Positions 55,264 through 64,000 of a stretch of 64,000 nt of DNA are shown in pieces (position 1 is the first letter of the stretch; every line of letters starts with the position of its first letter). The stretch covers positions 124,001 to 188,000 of the forward strand of contig CAVSKB010000019.1 in the NCBI GenBank assembly GCA_963728295.1, given 5' to 3'. The translations under genes and the position numbers were made by a program. Source of the stretch: DATJKD01 sp963728295. GTDB taxonomy: Bacteria > Pseudomonadota > Gammaproteobacteria > Steroidobacterales > Steroidobacteraceae. The notes below the pieces were generated by a model that worked only from the letters and a program-made list of their open reading frames with translations, had not been told where the DNA came from and did not search any database.

Positions 55264-56532
55264 CTAGCGCCCCGCGACGGTACGGAGTTCGGCGCGCTGC
55301 GCCGCGACGAGCGCCGCGACACGCGTACCAGGCGGCGGCCGCGAGTGGAAGAAGCCCCGGACGCCGGTGAGGATCGCCTCGGCGATCTTGAGCTGGTGAA
55401 CGGGATCCTTCAGCCGCTGCTCGTCCGCCGCGTTGGAGATGAACGCGGTCTCGACGAGCACCGACGGGATGTCCGGCGACTTGAGCACGACGAATCCAGC
55501 GTGCTGAACGCGGGCCCGATGCACGCTCGTTACGCCGCGCAAGGAACCGAGTATCGACTCGGCCGCGTCGACGCTGTTGCTGACGCTCTCTTTCTGCGTG
55601 ACGTCGAGCAGGACCGAGGCCAGCACGTCGTTCTTGTCGTCGAGCGACACGCCGCCCATCAGGTCGGCGGCGTTCTCGCGTTCCGCGAGCCACCGCGCGG
55701 CTTCATCGCTCGCGCCGCGCAGCGACAGGACATAGACGGACGAGCCGCCCACGCCGCGGTCGCGCACCGAGTCGGCATGGATCGAGATGAACATGTCGGC
55801 CTTGTAGTCGCGCGCCTTGACGACACGGCCGCGCAGGCTGATGAATCGATCGGTGTCCCGCACCATCACGGCGCGCATGCCGTCCTCGCGATCGATCGCC
55901 GCCGCGAGCCGCCGCGCGATCGCGAGCGTCACCTGTTTTTCATGTGTGCCGCCTCGGCCGATGGCGCCCGGGTCCTTGCCACCGTGGCCGGCATCCACCG
56001 CGATCACGAGGTCGCGGCCCCGTTGCCCGGTGGCCACCGACTTGACGGCGTTCATCGCCTCGGCTGGCGGCGCGACCACCGCCGCCGCCGGTGAAGGCGT
56101 GGTCGATACCGCTGCGGCGGCGCCTGAGGCGGCCGGCAGCTCGACGACCAGCCGGTGTCCGGCCGTGCCATCCGGCCCGACGATGAAACTCCGAGGCTGC
56201 TGCAGCACGGCGAGGTCGAGCACGAAGCGAAGGCCGTGGCGGGGCTGCTTGCCGCTGCGCACCCGCGTCACGGGCCCCTGGCCCGCGGGCAACCGGTTGG
56301 AGTCCGCGATACTCGCGTTGGCGAGATCGATGACGACCCGGTAAGGATTGTTGAGCGTGAAAACGTCGTATTTGACCGGAGCGGACAGGTCGAGCACCAG
56401 TCGTGTCCCTTCAGGACCGGACCAGAGGCGCACATCCTCGACGCGCGCAGGCGCCGCCGCTACGTTCGAGCAGACGCAGAGCATCAGCAGACCCGGCAGG
56501 ATCACAAGCCTGGGAAGGCGCCGCAGCAGCAT
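55264..56532 (-). CDS. amiC: N-acetylmuramoyl-L-alanine amidase with AMIN domain
   Basis: Periplasmic septum-splitting amidase of 422 residues. Signal peptide (ILPGLLMLCVCSNVAAAPA), N-terminal AMIN septal-targeting domain (VKYDVFTLNNPYRVVIDLAN), an Ala/Pro linker near residues 135-165, then the Amidase_3 domain. Its zinc ligands are in VDAGHGGKDPGAIGRGG, THEKQVTLAIARRL and FISIHADSV. The catalytic glutamate is in SVLVETAFISNAADEQRL. No LysM repeats are present, so it resembles AmiA/AmiC more than AmiB. The symbol is a family guess. Between tsaE and mutL. Confidence 0.92.
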   Translation of the reverse strand: MLLRRLPRLVILPGLLMLCVCSNVAAAPARVEDVRLWSGPEGTRLVLDLSAPVKYDVFTLNNPYRVVIDLANASIADSNRLPAGQGPVTRVRSGKQPRHGLRFVLDLAVLQQPRSFIVGPDGTAGHRLVVELPAASGAAAAVSTTPSPAAAVVAPPAEAMNAVKSVATGQRGRDLVIAVDAGHGGKDPGAIGRGGTHEKQVTLAIARRLAAAIDREDGMRAVMVRDTDRFISLRGRVVKARDYKADMFISIHADSVRDRGVGGSSVYVLSLRGASDEAARWLAERENAADLMGGVSLDDKNDVLASVLLDVTQKESVSNSVDAAESILGSLRGVTSVHRARVQHAGFVVLKSPDIPSVLVETAFISNAADEQRLKDPVHQLKIAEAILTGVRGFFHSRPPPGTRVAALVAAQRAELRTVAGR

Positions 56533-56603
56533 GCGACGTAATCTACTCCCCTGACCGACCGGATATCAATGAAATTATGGGGATACGGTCGGGATGTAAT
56601 CCG

Positions 56604-57074
56604 CTATCGAGCAAGAGCCGTGATGACGGCCGCGCCGCGCGGCGTGCCGGGAATCACGCTCATGCGCCGTCCGTCGCTGTCTCGCGCGTAATCGAGCCGG
56701 ATGGTGAGATCGAACACGCCGAGCCTGCCCGCTGCGCGCGACGGCCATTCCACGAGCAGCAGCGCATCGTCGGTCACGAGCTCGCGCAGGCCGAGCTCCT
56801 CGATCTCATCGGCCACGTTGATCCGATAGAGATCGCAGTGATGGATCGCGCGACCGGCGAGACGATAAGGCTCGATGAACGTGTAGGTCGGACTCCGCAC
56901 GGCGCCGTCGTGACCGAGCGCGCGCAGCAAGCCCGCGACGAGCGTGGTCTTGCCGGCGCCAAGCTCGCCCTCGAGACCGATGAGCCACGGCCGGCCGTCC
57001 GCTTCCGCGAGCAGCGCGCGACCGAGCTCGGCGCCGGCCGCCTGCGTCGCCTCTGGAGATTGAAGGTCGCGCAT
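56604..57074 (-). CDS. tsaE: tRNA threonylcarbamoyladenosine biosynthesis ATPase TsaE
   Basis: Works with TsaB and TsaD to make t6A37 in ANN-reading tRNAs. About 156 residues. P-loop GLEGELGAGKTTLVAGLLRA, switch VRSPTYTFIEPYRLAGRAIH, then CDLYRINVADEIEELGLREL and the Trp-bearing LLLVEWPSRAAG. Start ATG 57074; the codon before it (GTG 57077) is an alternative. Ten bases after nnr, the usual order. Confidence 0.95.
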   Translation of the reverse strand: MRDLQSPEATQAAGAELGRALLAEADGRPWLIGLEGELGAGKTTLVAGLLRALGHDGAVRSPTYTFIEPYRLAGRAIHHCDLYRINVADEIEELGLRELVTDDALLLVEWPSRAAGRLGVFDLTIRLDYARDSDGRRMSVIPGTPRGAAVITALAR

Positions 57075-57084
57075 CACGCATCCA

Positions 57085-58561
57085 CTAGCGGCGGTTGACG
57101 CTGGCGCGCAACTCGTCGATCACGTCGCTTGCGATCAGACCTCGCTCGCCGGCACGTGCCGCGCGATCGCCGGCCTCCGCATGCGCGTACACCGCGGCTG
57201 CCGCTGCAAGCGGTAGATCCCGGCATTGCGCGGCGATGCCGGCCGTAACGCCGGTGAGCACATCTCCCATGCCGGCCACGGCCATGCCGGGGTTGCCGAG
57301 ATCGCAGATCGCCGGGCCGGTCGCCGGCGACAGCACGATCGAGCCCGCGCCCTTCAGAATCACCGTGCCGCCATAGCGCCGCTGCAGCTCGCGGGCGGCG
57401 GCGAGCCGGTCCGCCTGCACCTGCGTCGCATCGATGCCCAGCAGGCGCCCCGCTTCTCCCGGGTGAGGCGTCAGAATCCAGTCGTCGCGCCGCAGGGTGC
57501 GCTGCGCGAGCAGGTTGAGCGCATCCGCATCGACGACCAGCGGGCGGCCCGCCGACAGCGCCGCGTCGAGCATCGCGGTCCCCCACTCGCCGCCTCCGAG
57601 ACCGGGCCCGATGGCGACGATGCTCGCGCGCTCGAGCAGCGGTGCCAGGTCGCGCGCCGCGTCGATCGCGGCGACCATCAGCTCCGGCCGGTCGGCTATC
57701 GCCGCCGTGCTCGCTGCATGAGTCGCAATGCTGACGAGACCGGCGCCCGAGCGGAGCGCTGCGACACCTGCGAGACGCGCAGCACCCGCCATGCCAGGCG
57801 CGCCCCCGATCACCAGCACATGGCCGTGCCGTCCCTTGTGCGCGGTCCGCGCGCGCGGCGGCAGTGCCGCGCGCACGCTCTGCGGCCCGATGAGGCTTCG
57901 CCTCGGCGCGCACGCCCGAAAAGGCCTGCGGCGGAACATCGAGATCGGCGTAGCGCCGCAACCCGCTGTAGTCGGGACCGGCGCCGACGTAACACCCGAG
58001 CTTGCGCCCGATGAAACTGAGCGTGGCATCGGCGCGTATCGCGATGCCATGCGGATGCCCCGTGTCGGCATCGAGACCCGAGGGCAGATCGACCGCGAGC
58101 AGCGGTCGGCCCGATGCATTCGCAGCCGCGATCGCGCCGGCATATGGGTCGACAACGGGCCGCGCGATGCCTATGCCGAAGATCGCGTCGACGATCACGT
58201 CGCCGTCGATCGCGTCCGCATCGAACGCGCCGCTGCGCCCGCCCGCAGCATGGAATTCCTCGCAGGCGCGCCGCGCGTCGCCGGTGAGTCCATCGGGTGA
58301 CGCGAGCGTGAGCACGCGGGCTGCGACGCCGCGTGCGTGCGCGACGCGCGCGCAGATGTAGCCGTCGCCGGCGTTTTTGCCCGGCCCAGCCAGCACCGCG
58401 ATCGAGCGCGCCGCCGGCCAGAGCTCGCGGACGGCGTCCGCGAGTGCGTGGCCCGCCCGCGTCATCAGCTCGTATCCCGGGATGCCGCAGACCTCGATTG
58501 CGCGCCGGTCGAGTTCGCGCACCTGAGCCGCCGTGTAGATCGCGCCCGGTGGCATGTTCAT
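57085..58561 (-). CDS. nnr: Bifunctional NAD(P)H-hydrate epimerase/dehydratase (one apparent frameshift)
   Basis: Repairs hydrated NAD(P)H. The N-terminal epimerase domain (YjeF_N) has YTAAQVRELDRRAIEVCGIP, LAGPGKNAGDGYICARVAHA and LLAVDLPSGLDADTGHPHG. The C-terminal ADP-dependent dehydratase has HKGRHGHVLVIGGAPGMAGA, RSGAGLVSIATHA, ILTPHPGEAGRLLG and the nucleotide loop NPGMAVAGMGDVLTGVTAGI. The frame breaks near 57893 (one extra A) just before SLIGPQSVRAALPPR. About 491 residues joined. ATG 58561 lies seven bases after a minus-strand TATAAT, so a leaderless mRNA is possible. Confidence 0.93.
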
Positions 58562-58567
58562 TGGCTC

Positions 58568-58575
58568 ATTATAAT
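58568..58575. promoter_or_regulatory. Palindromic divergent -10 between nnr and queG
   Basis: ATTATAAT is its own complement, so it presents TATAAT to both strands (58568-58573 for nnr, 58570-58575 for queG). The nnr ATG is seven bases beyond its -10; queG begins 30 bases beyond its own. Geometry resembles the hslR/kbl site. Confidence 0.5.
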
Positions 58576-58604
58576 TGCAGCCCGCGTTCACCTCGCAGCC
58601 GGCT

Positions 58605-59673
58605 ATGACCGCCACCACTGAGCCCGATCTCGCAGCGCTCGCGCTCACGGTAAAGCACTGGGGTCGGGAGCTGGGCTTTCAGAAGGTCGGTATCGCGGGC
58701 GTCGATCTCGATCGCGATTCCGCATTGCTGGATGCCTGGCTCGCCGCAGGACGTCACGGCGAGATGGGGTACATGGCGCGGCATGGAACCAAACGCGGCG
58801 CGGCCGGCGGAACTGGTGCCGGGCACGCTGCGCGTCGTGAGCGCACGAATGGACTATCTGCCGGACGATGCGCTCACGCCTCGCGCGGTGCTCGACGATC
58901 CGACTCGCGCCTACGTTTCGCGGTACGCTCTCGGCCGCGACTACCATCGTGTACTGCGCTCGCGTCTCGCGCGACTCGCCGGGAAGCTCGCCGACGCCGC
59001 GGGCTCCGCCGGCTACCGCGCGTTCACCGACAGCGCACCGGTGCTCGAGAAGGCACTCGCGCGCGATGCCGGCCTCGGCTGGATCGGCAAGCACACGAAC
59101 CTGCTCGACCGCAACGCGGGGTCCTGGTTCTTCCTGGGTGAGGTGTTCACCGATCTCCCGCTGCCGGTCGATGCGCCGGTGAGCGCTCATTGCGGGAGCT
59201 GCACCGCCTGCATCGACGTGTGTCCGACGGGCGCGATCGTCGGTCCATACGAGCTCGATGCGCGCCGCTGCATCTCGTATCTCACCATCGAGCTCGACGG
59301 GGTCATCCCGGAGGAATTCCGCGCGGCGATCGGCAACCGGATCTACGGCTGCGACGACTGCCAGCTCGTGTGTCCCTGGAACCGCTATGCAAAGCAGAGC
59401 GCGGAGGCGGACTTCCGCGCCCGACACCGACTCGATCGCTCGAGCCTGCTGGATTTGTTCAACTGGAGCGAGACGCAGTTTCTCGAGCGCACCGCAGGCA
59501 GCGCGATCCGACGCATCGGCTATCAGCGCTGGCTGCGCAACATCGCCATCGCGCTCGGCAATGCCCCGCCCTCGTCCGAAGCGATCGCGGCGCTCGAGGC
59601 ACGGAGGGTGGGCGCGGCTCCAGCACTGCTAGAGCACATCGACTGGTCGCTTGCGCGTCTCCGGGCTACCTGA
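58605..59673 (+). CDS. queG: Epoxyqueuosine reductase QueG (one apparent frameshift)
   Basis: Cobalamin and iron-sulfur enzyme for the last step of queuosine synthesis in tRNA. Start ATG 58605 (MTATTEPDLAALALTVKHWG). Cobalamin-domain landmarks are FQKVGIAGVDLDRDSALLDA, YALGRDYHRVLRSRLARLAG and TDSAPVLEKALARDAGLGWI. Two 4Fe-4S motifs are CGSCTACIDVCPTGAI and CDDCQLVCPWNRYA. The frame breaks near 58795 (extra G). About 355 residues joined. It faces nnr across a shared -10 and converges with panC, with seven bases between stops. Confidence 0.94.
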
Positions 59674-59680
59674 CCGGCGT

Positions 59681-60542
59681 TCAGAACGGTCCCGGCGCCC
59701 GGCACTGCACGTTGTCTATGAGCCGTGCACGGCGCAACCGCGCCGCCGCCAGCACCACCACACCGACCTCGCGTCCCTGCGGCCGATCGAGCGTCCCGGC
59801 GGTGCGTATCTCGAAGTAGTCCGGGCGGAACCCGACGGCGCGCAGCGACTCGAGACCTTCGATTTCGATCGACGTGATGTCGGTCTCGCCCGCCATCAGC
59901 CGCTGGCGCGCGTGATCGAGCGCGCGATAGAGCTCGGGCGCGATGGCGCGTTCGCCATCGTCGAGATACCGGTTGCGCGACGAGAGCGCGAGCCCGTCCC
60001 CCGCGCGCACGGTAGGGGCGCCGATGATCCGCACCGGGAGACAGAGATCCTCGACGGCGCGGCGGATGATCGTGAGCTGCTGATAGTCCTTCTCGCCGAA
60101 AATCGCGGTGTCGGGCTGCACGAGATTGAGGAGTTTGACGACCACGGTCGCCACGCCCCGGAAATGTCCCGGACGGAATGCGCCGCACAGGATGTCCGAG
60201 ATCCCCGGGACGTCGACCACCGTGCTGGTCACGACGCCGCGGGGATACATCTCCTCGACCGTCGGCAGCAGCAGTGCATCGACGCCCTGCGCCGCCAGGA
60301 GCGCGGCGTCCTCGTCGGGTGTGCGCGGATACGCCGCGTAGTCCTCGGTCGGGCCGAACTGCAGCGGGTTGACGAACACGCTCGCCACCACCCGGCGCCC
60401 GTGATGGTGCGCCGCCGCCAGCAGGCTCGCATGACCCGCGTGCAGATTGCCCATCGTCGGCACGAAGGCGATGCGTCTCGCCCGCCATACGCCAGCCTTG
60501 CACCAGCGCACGCAGGTCCGCGATGCGGTTCAGCGTCCGCAT
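59681..60542 (-). CDS. panC: Pantothenate synthetase (one apparent frameshift)
   Basis: ATP-dependent condensation of pantoate and beta-alanine. Start ATG 60542 (MRTLNRIADLRALVQGWRMA). One extra G near 60486 shifts the frame, after which RRIAFVPTMGNLHAGHASLL carries the HxGH nucleotide motif. Other blocks are VFVNPLQFGPTEDYAAYPRT, IFGEKDYQQLTIIRRAVEDL and GLALSSRNRYLDDGER (KMSKS-like region). About 286 residues joined. Thirty bases after panB; together they supply the pantoate branch of CoA synthesis. No panD in view. Confidence 0.94.
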
Positions 60543-60571
60543 CGGTCGGGTTTCGGGGGCGGCGTGCGGGT

Positions 60572-61399
60572 TTAGAAGCAATGCTCGGGCGCCGGGTAGC
60601 TGCGCTGCTTGACGGCCTCGACGTAGCTGCCGATCGCGGCGAGCGGGTTGTCGTGGCCCGCCATGAAGTTCTTCACGAAGCGCGGTTTGCGGCCGGGCGT
60701 GATGTCGAGCACGTCGTACAGCACGAGGATCTGGCCGTCGGTGTCCGGTCCCGCGCCGATTCCGATCACGGGGACCTCGAGCTCGGCGGTGATCTCGGCT
60801 CCCAGCGCGCTCGGTATGCACTCGAGGAGTACCACGTCGGCGCCAGCCCCCTGCAGCGCGAGCGCGTCGCGCTTCATCTGCTCGGCGACCGCCTGCTCGC
60901 GTCCCTGCACCCGGAAGCCGCCGGTCTTGTGGACCGACTGCGGCTTGAGCCCGAGATGCGCGCACACCGCGATGTCGTGCCTTGCCAGAAACTCGACGAT
61001 GTCGACCTGGCCGGCGCCGCCCTCCAGCTTGACCATCTTCGCCCCACCCTCCTGCATCAGGCGCACCGCGTTCTGCAGCGCCTGCTCGCGCGAGGTATAG
61101 GTCATGAACGGCATATCGGCGATCAGGAACGGGCGGAAGAGGCCCCTGGCGACCGCCCGCGAGTGATAGACGACGTGATCGAGCGTTACCGGCACCGTCG
61201 TGTCGTGGCCCTGGATCACCATGCCGAGGGAATCACCGACCAGCACTACGTCGGCGCCGGCCGCGTCGGTCAGTGCCGCGTAGCTCGCGTCATAACAGGT
61301 GATGGCCGCGATCTTCTCGCCCTCGGCCTTCATCCTGCCGAGCGTGGCGACGCTGACCGGCGGCCGCGACGAGTCCCGTTGCTGTAGTTGGGTATACAT
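60572..61399 (-). CDS. panB: 3-methyl-2-oxobutanoate hydroxymethyltransferase
   Basis: Makes ketopantoate from ketoisovalerate and methylene-THF. Start ATG 61399 (MYTQLQQRDSSRPPVSVATL) gives 275 residues. The frame extends 16 codons upstream without similarity. Landmarks are ITCYDASYAALTDAAGADVV, VGDSLGMVIQGHDTTVPVTL, GGAKMVKLEGGAGQ and HLGLKPQSVHKTGGFRVQGR, then IGIGAGPDTDGQILVLYDVL. Frame intact. Confidence 0.96.
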   Translation of the reverse strand: MYTQLQQRDSSRPPVSVATLGRMKAEGEKIAAITCYDASYAALTDAAGADVVLVGDSLGMVIQGHDTTVPVTLDHVVYHSRAVARGLFRPFLIADMPFMTYTSREQALQNAVRLMQEGGAKMVKLEGGAGQVDIVEFLARHDIAVCAHLGLKPQSVHKTGGFRVQGREQAVAEQMKRDALALQGAGADVVLLECIPSALGAEITAELEVPVIGIGAGPDTDGQILVLYDVLDITPGRKPRFVKNFMAGHDNPLAAIGSYVEAVKQRSYPAPEHCF

Positions 61400-61483
61400 C
61401 GGTGCCCTGCGCCTGGCGGCAGGAAAGAATGACCGAGCGGACCACAAACATCAACGCTGCGCGGACGGCGGCCGTCCGCCCGT

Positions 61484-62137
61484 TCAGAACAGGCTCTTGA
61501 GCGGGTTGAAGTAGTGACGTCCGTTGCAGTGGCGCTGCACCTCGGCGAGGAGACCCTTGTAGTCGGCGTCGCTGCCGACCAGGTCGATCTCCGCCGCATT
61601 GACGATCAGAACCGGCGCCGTCTCGTACTCGAGGAAGAAGCGGGAGTAGGCCTCCGCCAGCCGCTCAAGGTAGCGCCGCTCGATTCCCTGCTCGTAGGCG
61701 ATGCCACGACGCGCGATCCGCGCGAGCAGCACGTCGACCGGGGCCTGGAGATAGACGACGAGGTCCGGCTGCGGCGCATCGAGCGACAGTCGGGAGTACA
61801 CCTGCTCGTAGAGCGCGAACTCCTCGTCGTCGAGCGTGAGCCGGGCGAACAGCCGGTCCTTCTCGAGCAGGTAGTCCGCGACGCGCGTGCGCTCGAACAG
61901 ATCCTGCTGACGCAGATCCTGGAGCTGACGCGAGCGCTGGAACAGGAAGTAGAGCTGGGTCTGGAACGCCGCAGCGCGCGGGTTGCGGTAGAAACGCTCG
62001 AGAAACGGGTTGTGCTCGCCCTGCTCGAGGACGAGCTCGCTGCCGAAGCTTTCGGCCAGCCGCCGCGCGAGGCTGGTCTTGCCCACGCCGATCGGACCTT
62101 CCACCACGATGTAGCGGTGCTGCGGAACGCGGAACAT
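61484..62137 (-). CDS. Deoxynucleoside kinase family protein
   Basis: A 217-residue P-loop kinase of the dNK/deoxyguanosine kinase family. P-loop YIVVEGPIGVGKTSLARRLA, then LVLEQGEHNPFLERFYRNPR, the LYFLFQRSRQLQDLRQQDLF segment, PDLVVYLQAPVDVLLARIAR and the arginine-rich lid RRGIAYEQGIERRYLERLAE. Probably salvages deoxynucleosides; substrate preference cannot be read from sequence. It lies between folK and panB, an arrangement common in proteobacteria. Frame intact. Confidence 0.88.
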   Translation of the reverse strand: MFRVPQHRYIVVEGPIGVGKTSLARRLAESFGSELVLEQGEHNPFLERFYRNPRAAAFQTQLYFLFQRSRQLQDLRQQDLFERTRVADYLLEKDRLFARLTLDDEEFALYEQVYSRLSLDAPQPDLVVYLQAPVDVLLARIARRGIAYEQGIERRYLERLAEAYSRFFLEYETAPVLIVNAAEIDLVGSDADYKGLLAEVQRHCNGRHYFNPLKSLF

Positions 62138-62161
62138 CGACCTGTTTCGACCGGCGTCGGC

Positions 62162-62682
62162 TCATGCGTGCAGCACCGCGACCGGCGACGCGTCGATCGC
62201 CGCCAGCAGGTCGCGGACCAGGCCAAGCCCGGGCACCCGCAGGTCGGGGGCGATGTCCGCGAGCGGCGCGAGCACGAAGGCGCGCTCGACGAGCCCGGGG
62301 TGGGGGATGGTAAGGCCGGGCTCGTCGATACGGGCGGTGCCGTAAACCAGCAGATCGAGATCGATGCGCCGCGGACCCCACCGCTCGGCCGGACGGGTGC
62401 GACCCAGCCGCGTTTCGGTCGCCTGCAGCGCTGCAAGCAGTTCACGGGCCGGGAGGCAGCGTCAAGAGCCCCGCCGCCGCATTGACGAAATCCGGCTGTA
62501 CCACCGGTCCGAACGGTTGTCGTGCGGTATCGCCGCGATCGGAGCACGACGCGTGTATCCGTCACCTGCGCGAGCGCCTCGTATGCGCGCACGATCTGCA
62601 GCGGCGGCTCATCGAGATTGCTGCCCAATCCGACGTATGCCGGTATCCAGCGCTCCGGGCTCACGGACCTGCCGCGGCTCAC
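62162..62682 (-). CDS. folK: HPPK (2-amino-4-hydroxy-6-hydroxymethyldihydropteridine pyrophosphokinase; two apparent frameshifts)
   Basis: Pyrophosphorylates the pterin in folate synthesis. WIPAYVGLGSNLDEPPLQIV opens the fold. After an extra base near 62517 the reading resumes as FGPVVQPDFVNAAAGLLTLP. After another near 62453 it continues RELLAALQATETRLGRTRPA, then ERWGPRRIDLDLLVYG and LTIPHPGLVERAFVLAPLAD, which hold the metal-binding aspartates. It ends in VLHA. About 172 residues joined. GTG start overlaps the pcnB stop (GTGA). Confidence 0.92.
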
Positions 62683-64000
62683 GCCGCGGGCCGTCTGCGG
62701 CGCCGCGAACGGCGCCGGTGCCGGGCCGGCACCGGGTCGGCGGGCTGCCGCTCGACCTCGGCGATCCGCTCATCAGCGGACATGTCCTGGATGCGCGTCC
62801 ACCACTCGGCAAGCGCGGGATCGATCTCGCCCGCCGCGGCACGCAGACAGAGAAAATCGTATGCCGCGCGGAATCGTGGATGATCGAGCAGTCGCAGCGC
62901 GCGACGGCCGGCGCGACGCTCGAAGCGCGACTGCAGCGCGACGAGCTCGCGCATCGGCAGCGAGAAGCGTTTTGGAATTGCGAGCCGCCGCACCTGTCGC
63001 GCGAGCACCGCGTCGCAGGCCGCCATCGCGAGCTGCGGGTCGGACGGAAGCGGGCCGTCCACGGCGCCCGCTTCGCGCAGGATCGCGGGCCAGAGCAGCA
63101 CCGCGAACAGAAAGCTCGGCGTCACGGTGCGGTCGGAGTTCACCCGCTCGTCGGTGCCCTCGACGCCGAGCCGCAGCAGGCGCGACCCCGCGGACTGCGG
63201 TTGCTCGCGCAGCGCCACGTCGACGTCGGGCATCAGGTGCTCGAGCAGATCGAGCCGGAACAGCAGCTCGAAGGACGGCATCCCGCGACCGGCCAGCATG
63301 AGTTTCATCGTCTCGTCGAACAGGCGCGCCGGCGGCACGCTGTCGAGCATGTACGAAAGACTGTAGATCGGCGCTTCGCTGTCGGGATGGAGCGTGAAGG
63401 CGAGCTTGCCGCAAAGCGAGCCGCGCGGAGCATGCGCACCGGGTCCTCGCGGTAGCGTGTCTCGGGATCGCCGATCATCCGCAGGACGCGGTTGCGCGCA
63501 TCGGGCACGCCGCCGACGTAATCCCAGATCGAGTAGTCCTCGATGTTGTAGTAGAGGGCGTTGGCGGTGAAGTCGCGCCGCCACACGTCCTCTTCGATCG
63601 TCCCATACAGGTTGTCGCGCAGGATGCGCCCGTGCTCGTCGAGCACCCGGTGCCCGGCCTCGTCGACCCCGTGATCCTCGTCGATCTCGGTGTGCGCGGC
63701 GCGAAAAGTCGCGACCTCGACAATCTCCTGGCCGAAGCGCACATGGGCGAGATGAAAGCGGCGGCCGATGAGCCTGGAATTGCGGAACAGCCGCCGAACC
63801 TGCTCCGGGTGCGCATCGGTGGCGACGTCGAAATCCTTCGGCTCGATGCCGAGCAGCAGATCGCGCACCGCGCCACCGACGAGAAACCCCTGGTGCCCCG
63901 CATCCTTGAGCCGATAGAGCACCTTGAGCGCGTACGGCGAAATGTTGGCCCGCGAGATCGGATGCTCGGCCCGCGGGACGATCACGGGCGCGGCATGTCC
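62679..64000 (-). CDS. pcnB: Poly(A) polymerase I (one apparent frameshift; start may lie beyond the window)
   Basis: Adds 3' poly(A) tails to RNA. The nucleotidyltransferase head has LVGGAVRDLLLGIEPKDFDV (the DxD metal site), IGRRFHLAHVRFGQEIVEVA, RRDFTANALYYNIEDYSIWD and RYREDPVRMLRAARFAA. The RNA-binding body follows as LHPDSEAPIYSLSYMLDSVP, PARLFDETMKLML and SLPMRELVALQSRFERRAGR. The frame breaks near 63412, where one A seems missing (AA for AAA). A GTG at 63985 is a possible start, but the frame stays open to the window edge and relatives have a longer N-terminus. Confidence 0.92.
   Translation of the reverse strand, partial: TCRARDRPAGRASDLAGQHFAVRAQGALSAQGCGAPGVSRRWRGARSAARHRAEGFRRRHRCAPGAGSAAVPQFQAHRPPLSSRPCALRPGDCRGRDFSRRAHRDRRGSRGRRGRAPGARRARAHPARQPVWDDRRGRVAARLHRQRPLLQHRGLLDLGLRRRRARCAQPRPADDRRSRDTLPRGPGAHAPRGSLCGKLAFTLHPDSEAPIYSLSYMLDSVPPARLFDETMKLMLAGRGMPSFELLFRLDLLEHLMPDVDVALREQPQSAGSRLLRLGVEGTDERVNSDRTVTPSFLFAVLLWPAILREAGAVDGPLPSDPQLAMAACDAVLARQVRRLAIPKRFSLPMRELVALQSRFERRAGRRALRLLDHPRFRAAYDFLCLRAAAGEIDPALAEWWTRIQDMSADERIAEVERQPADPVPARHRRRSRRRRRPAA

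Overview
The window is chromosomal DNA from a high-GC gammaproteobacterium. The gene neighbourhoods point that way: ftsK-lolA-rarA-serS, ffh-rpsP-rimM-trmD-rplS, rpsF-rpsR-rplI-dnaB-alr, and purA-hflC-hflK-hflX-hfq-miaA-mutL-amiC-tsaE-nnr-queG. The type II secretion genes, kbl-tdh and the style of the membrane-anchored PD40 protein suggest a lineage near the Xanthomonadales/Nevskiales/Steroidobacterales. That placement is inference. I see no prophage, insertion sequence, integron or CRISPR array. This is mostly core genome with a few accessory islets.

Layout. 0.2-6.2 kb (minus): serS, rarA, a VanZ-like gene, lolA, ftsK. 6.5-9.6 kb (plus): trxB, a FemAB-like acyltransferase, aat, infA. 9.6-12.2 kb (minus): clpA, clpS. 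12.4-18.5 kb (plus): gspC-D-E-F. 18.5-23 kb (minus): a PD40 beta-propeller membrane protein, two collapsed genes (an M16 peptidase and an aldehyde-oxidase remnant), a VUT transporter and hslR. 23-25.6 kb (plus): kbl, tdh and an arsC-family gene. 25.7-31 kb (minus): sppA, rplS, trmD, rimM, rpsP, ffh. 31.2-33.3 kb (plus): a CcsA/YpjD-type protein and a CorB/CorC-type protein. radA (minus) follows, then a plus-strand kinase-phosphatase-FHA cassette (34.7-37.2 kb). 37.2-45 kb (minus): alr, dnaB, rplI, DUF2232, rpsR, rpsF, rlmB, rnr. tRNA-Leu(CAG) and an SDR gene (plus) come next, then a quinone oxidoreductase and the long minus-strand cluster purA to nnr. queG is on plus. panC, panB, a deoxynucleoside kinase, folK and pcnB (minus) run to the right edge.

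Many genes are interlocked by GTGA or ATGA stop/start overlaps, implying translational coupling. Examples are ftsK/lolA/vanZ, gspC/D/E, dnaB/alr, rnr/rlmB, mutL/miaA and pcnB/folK. Two divergent gene pairs (hslR/kbl and nnr/queG) share a palindrome that carries TATAAT on both strands.

Sequence quality matters here. About 36 reading-frame breaks fall in some 22 genes, including essential ones (serS, ftsK, rimM). Almost every break I resolved is a single extra base. I read this as insertion-biased sequencing or assembly error, not gene decay, and annotate those genes as full-length loci with the break positions given. Exceptions are the M16 peptidase and the aldehyde-oxidase remnant at 20.6-21.7 kb, where long internal stretches are missing.

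The items most worth a second look are the soluble kinase/PP2C/double-FHA cassette, a GspE lacking all four zinc-binding cysteines, the collapsed gene pair, and the palindromic divergent promoters whose geometry predicts leaderless mRNAs.
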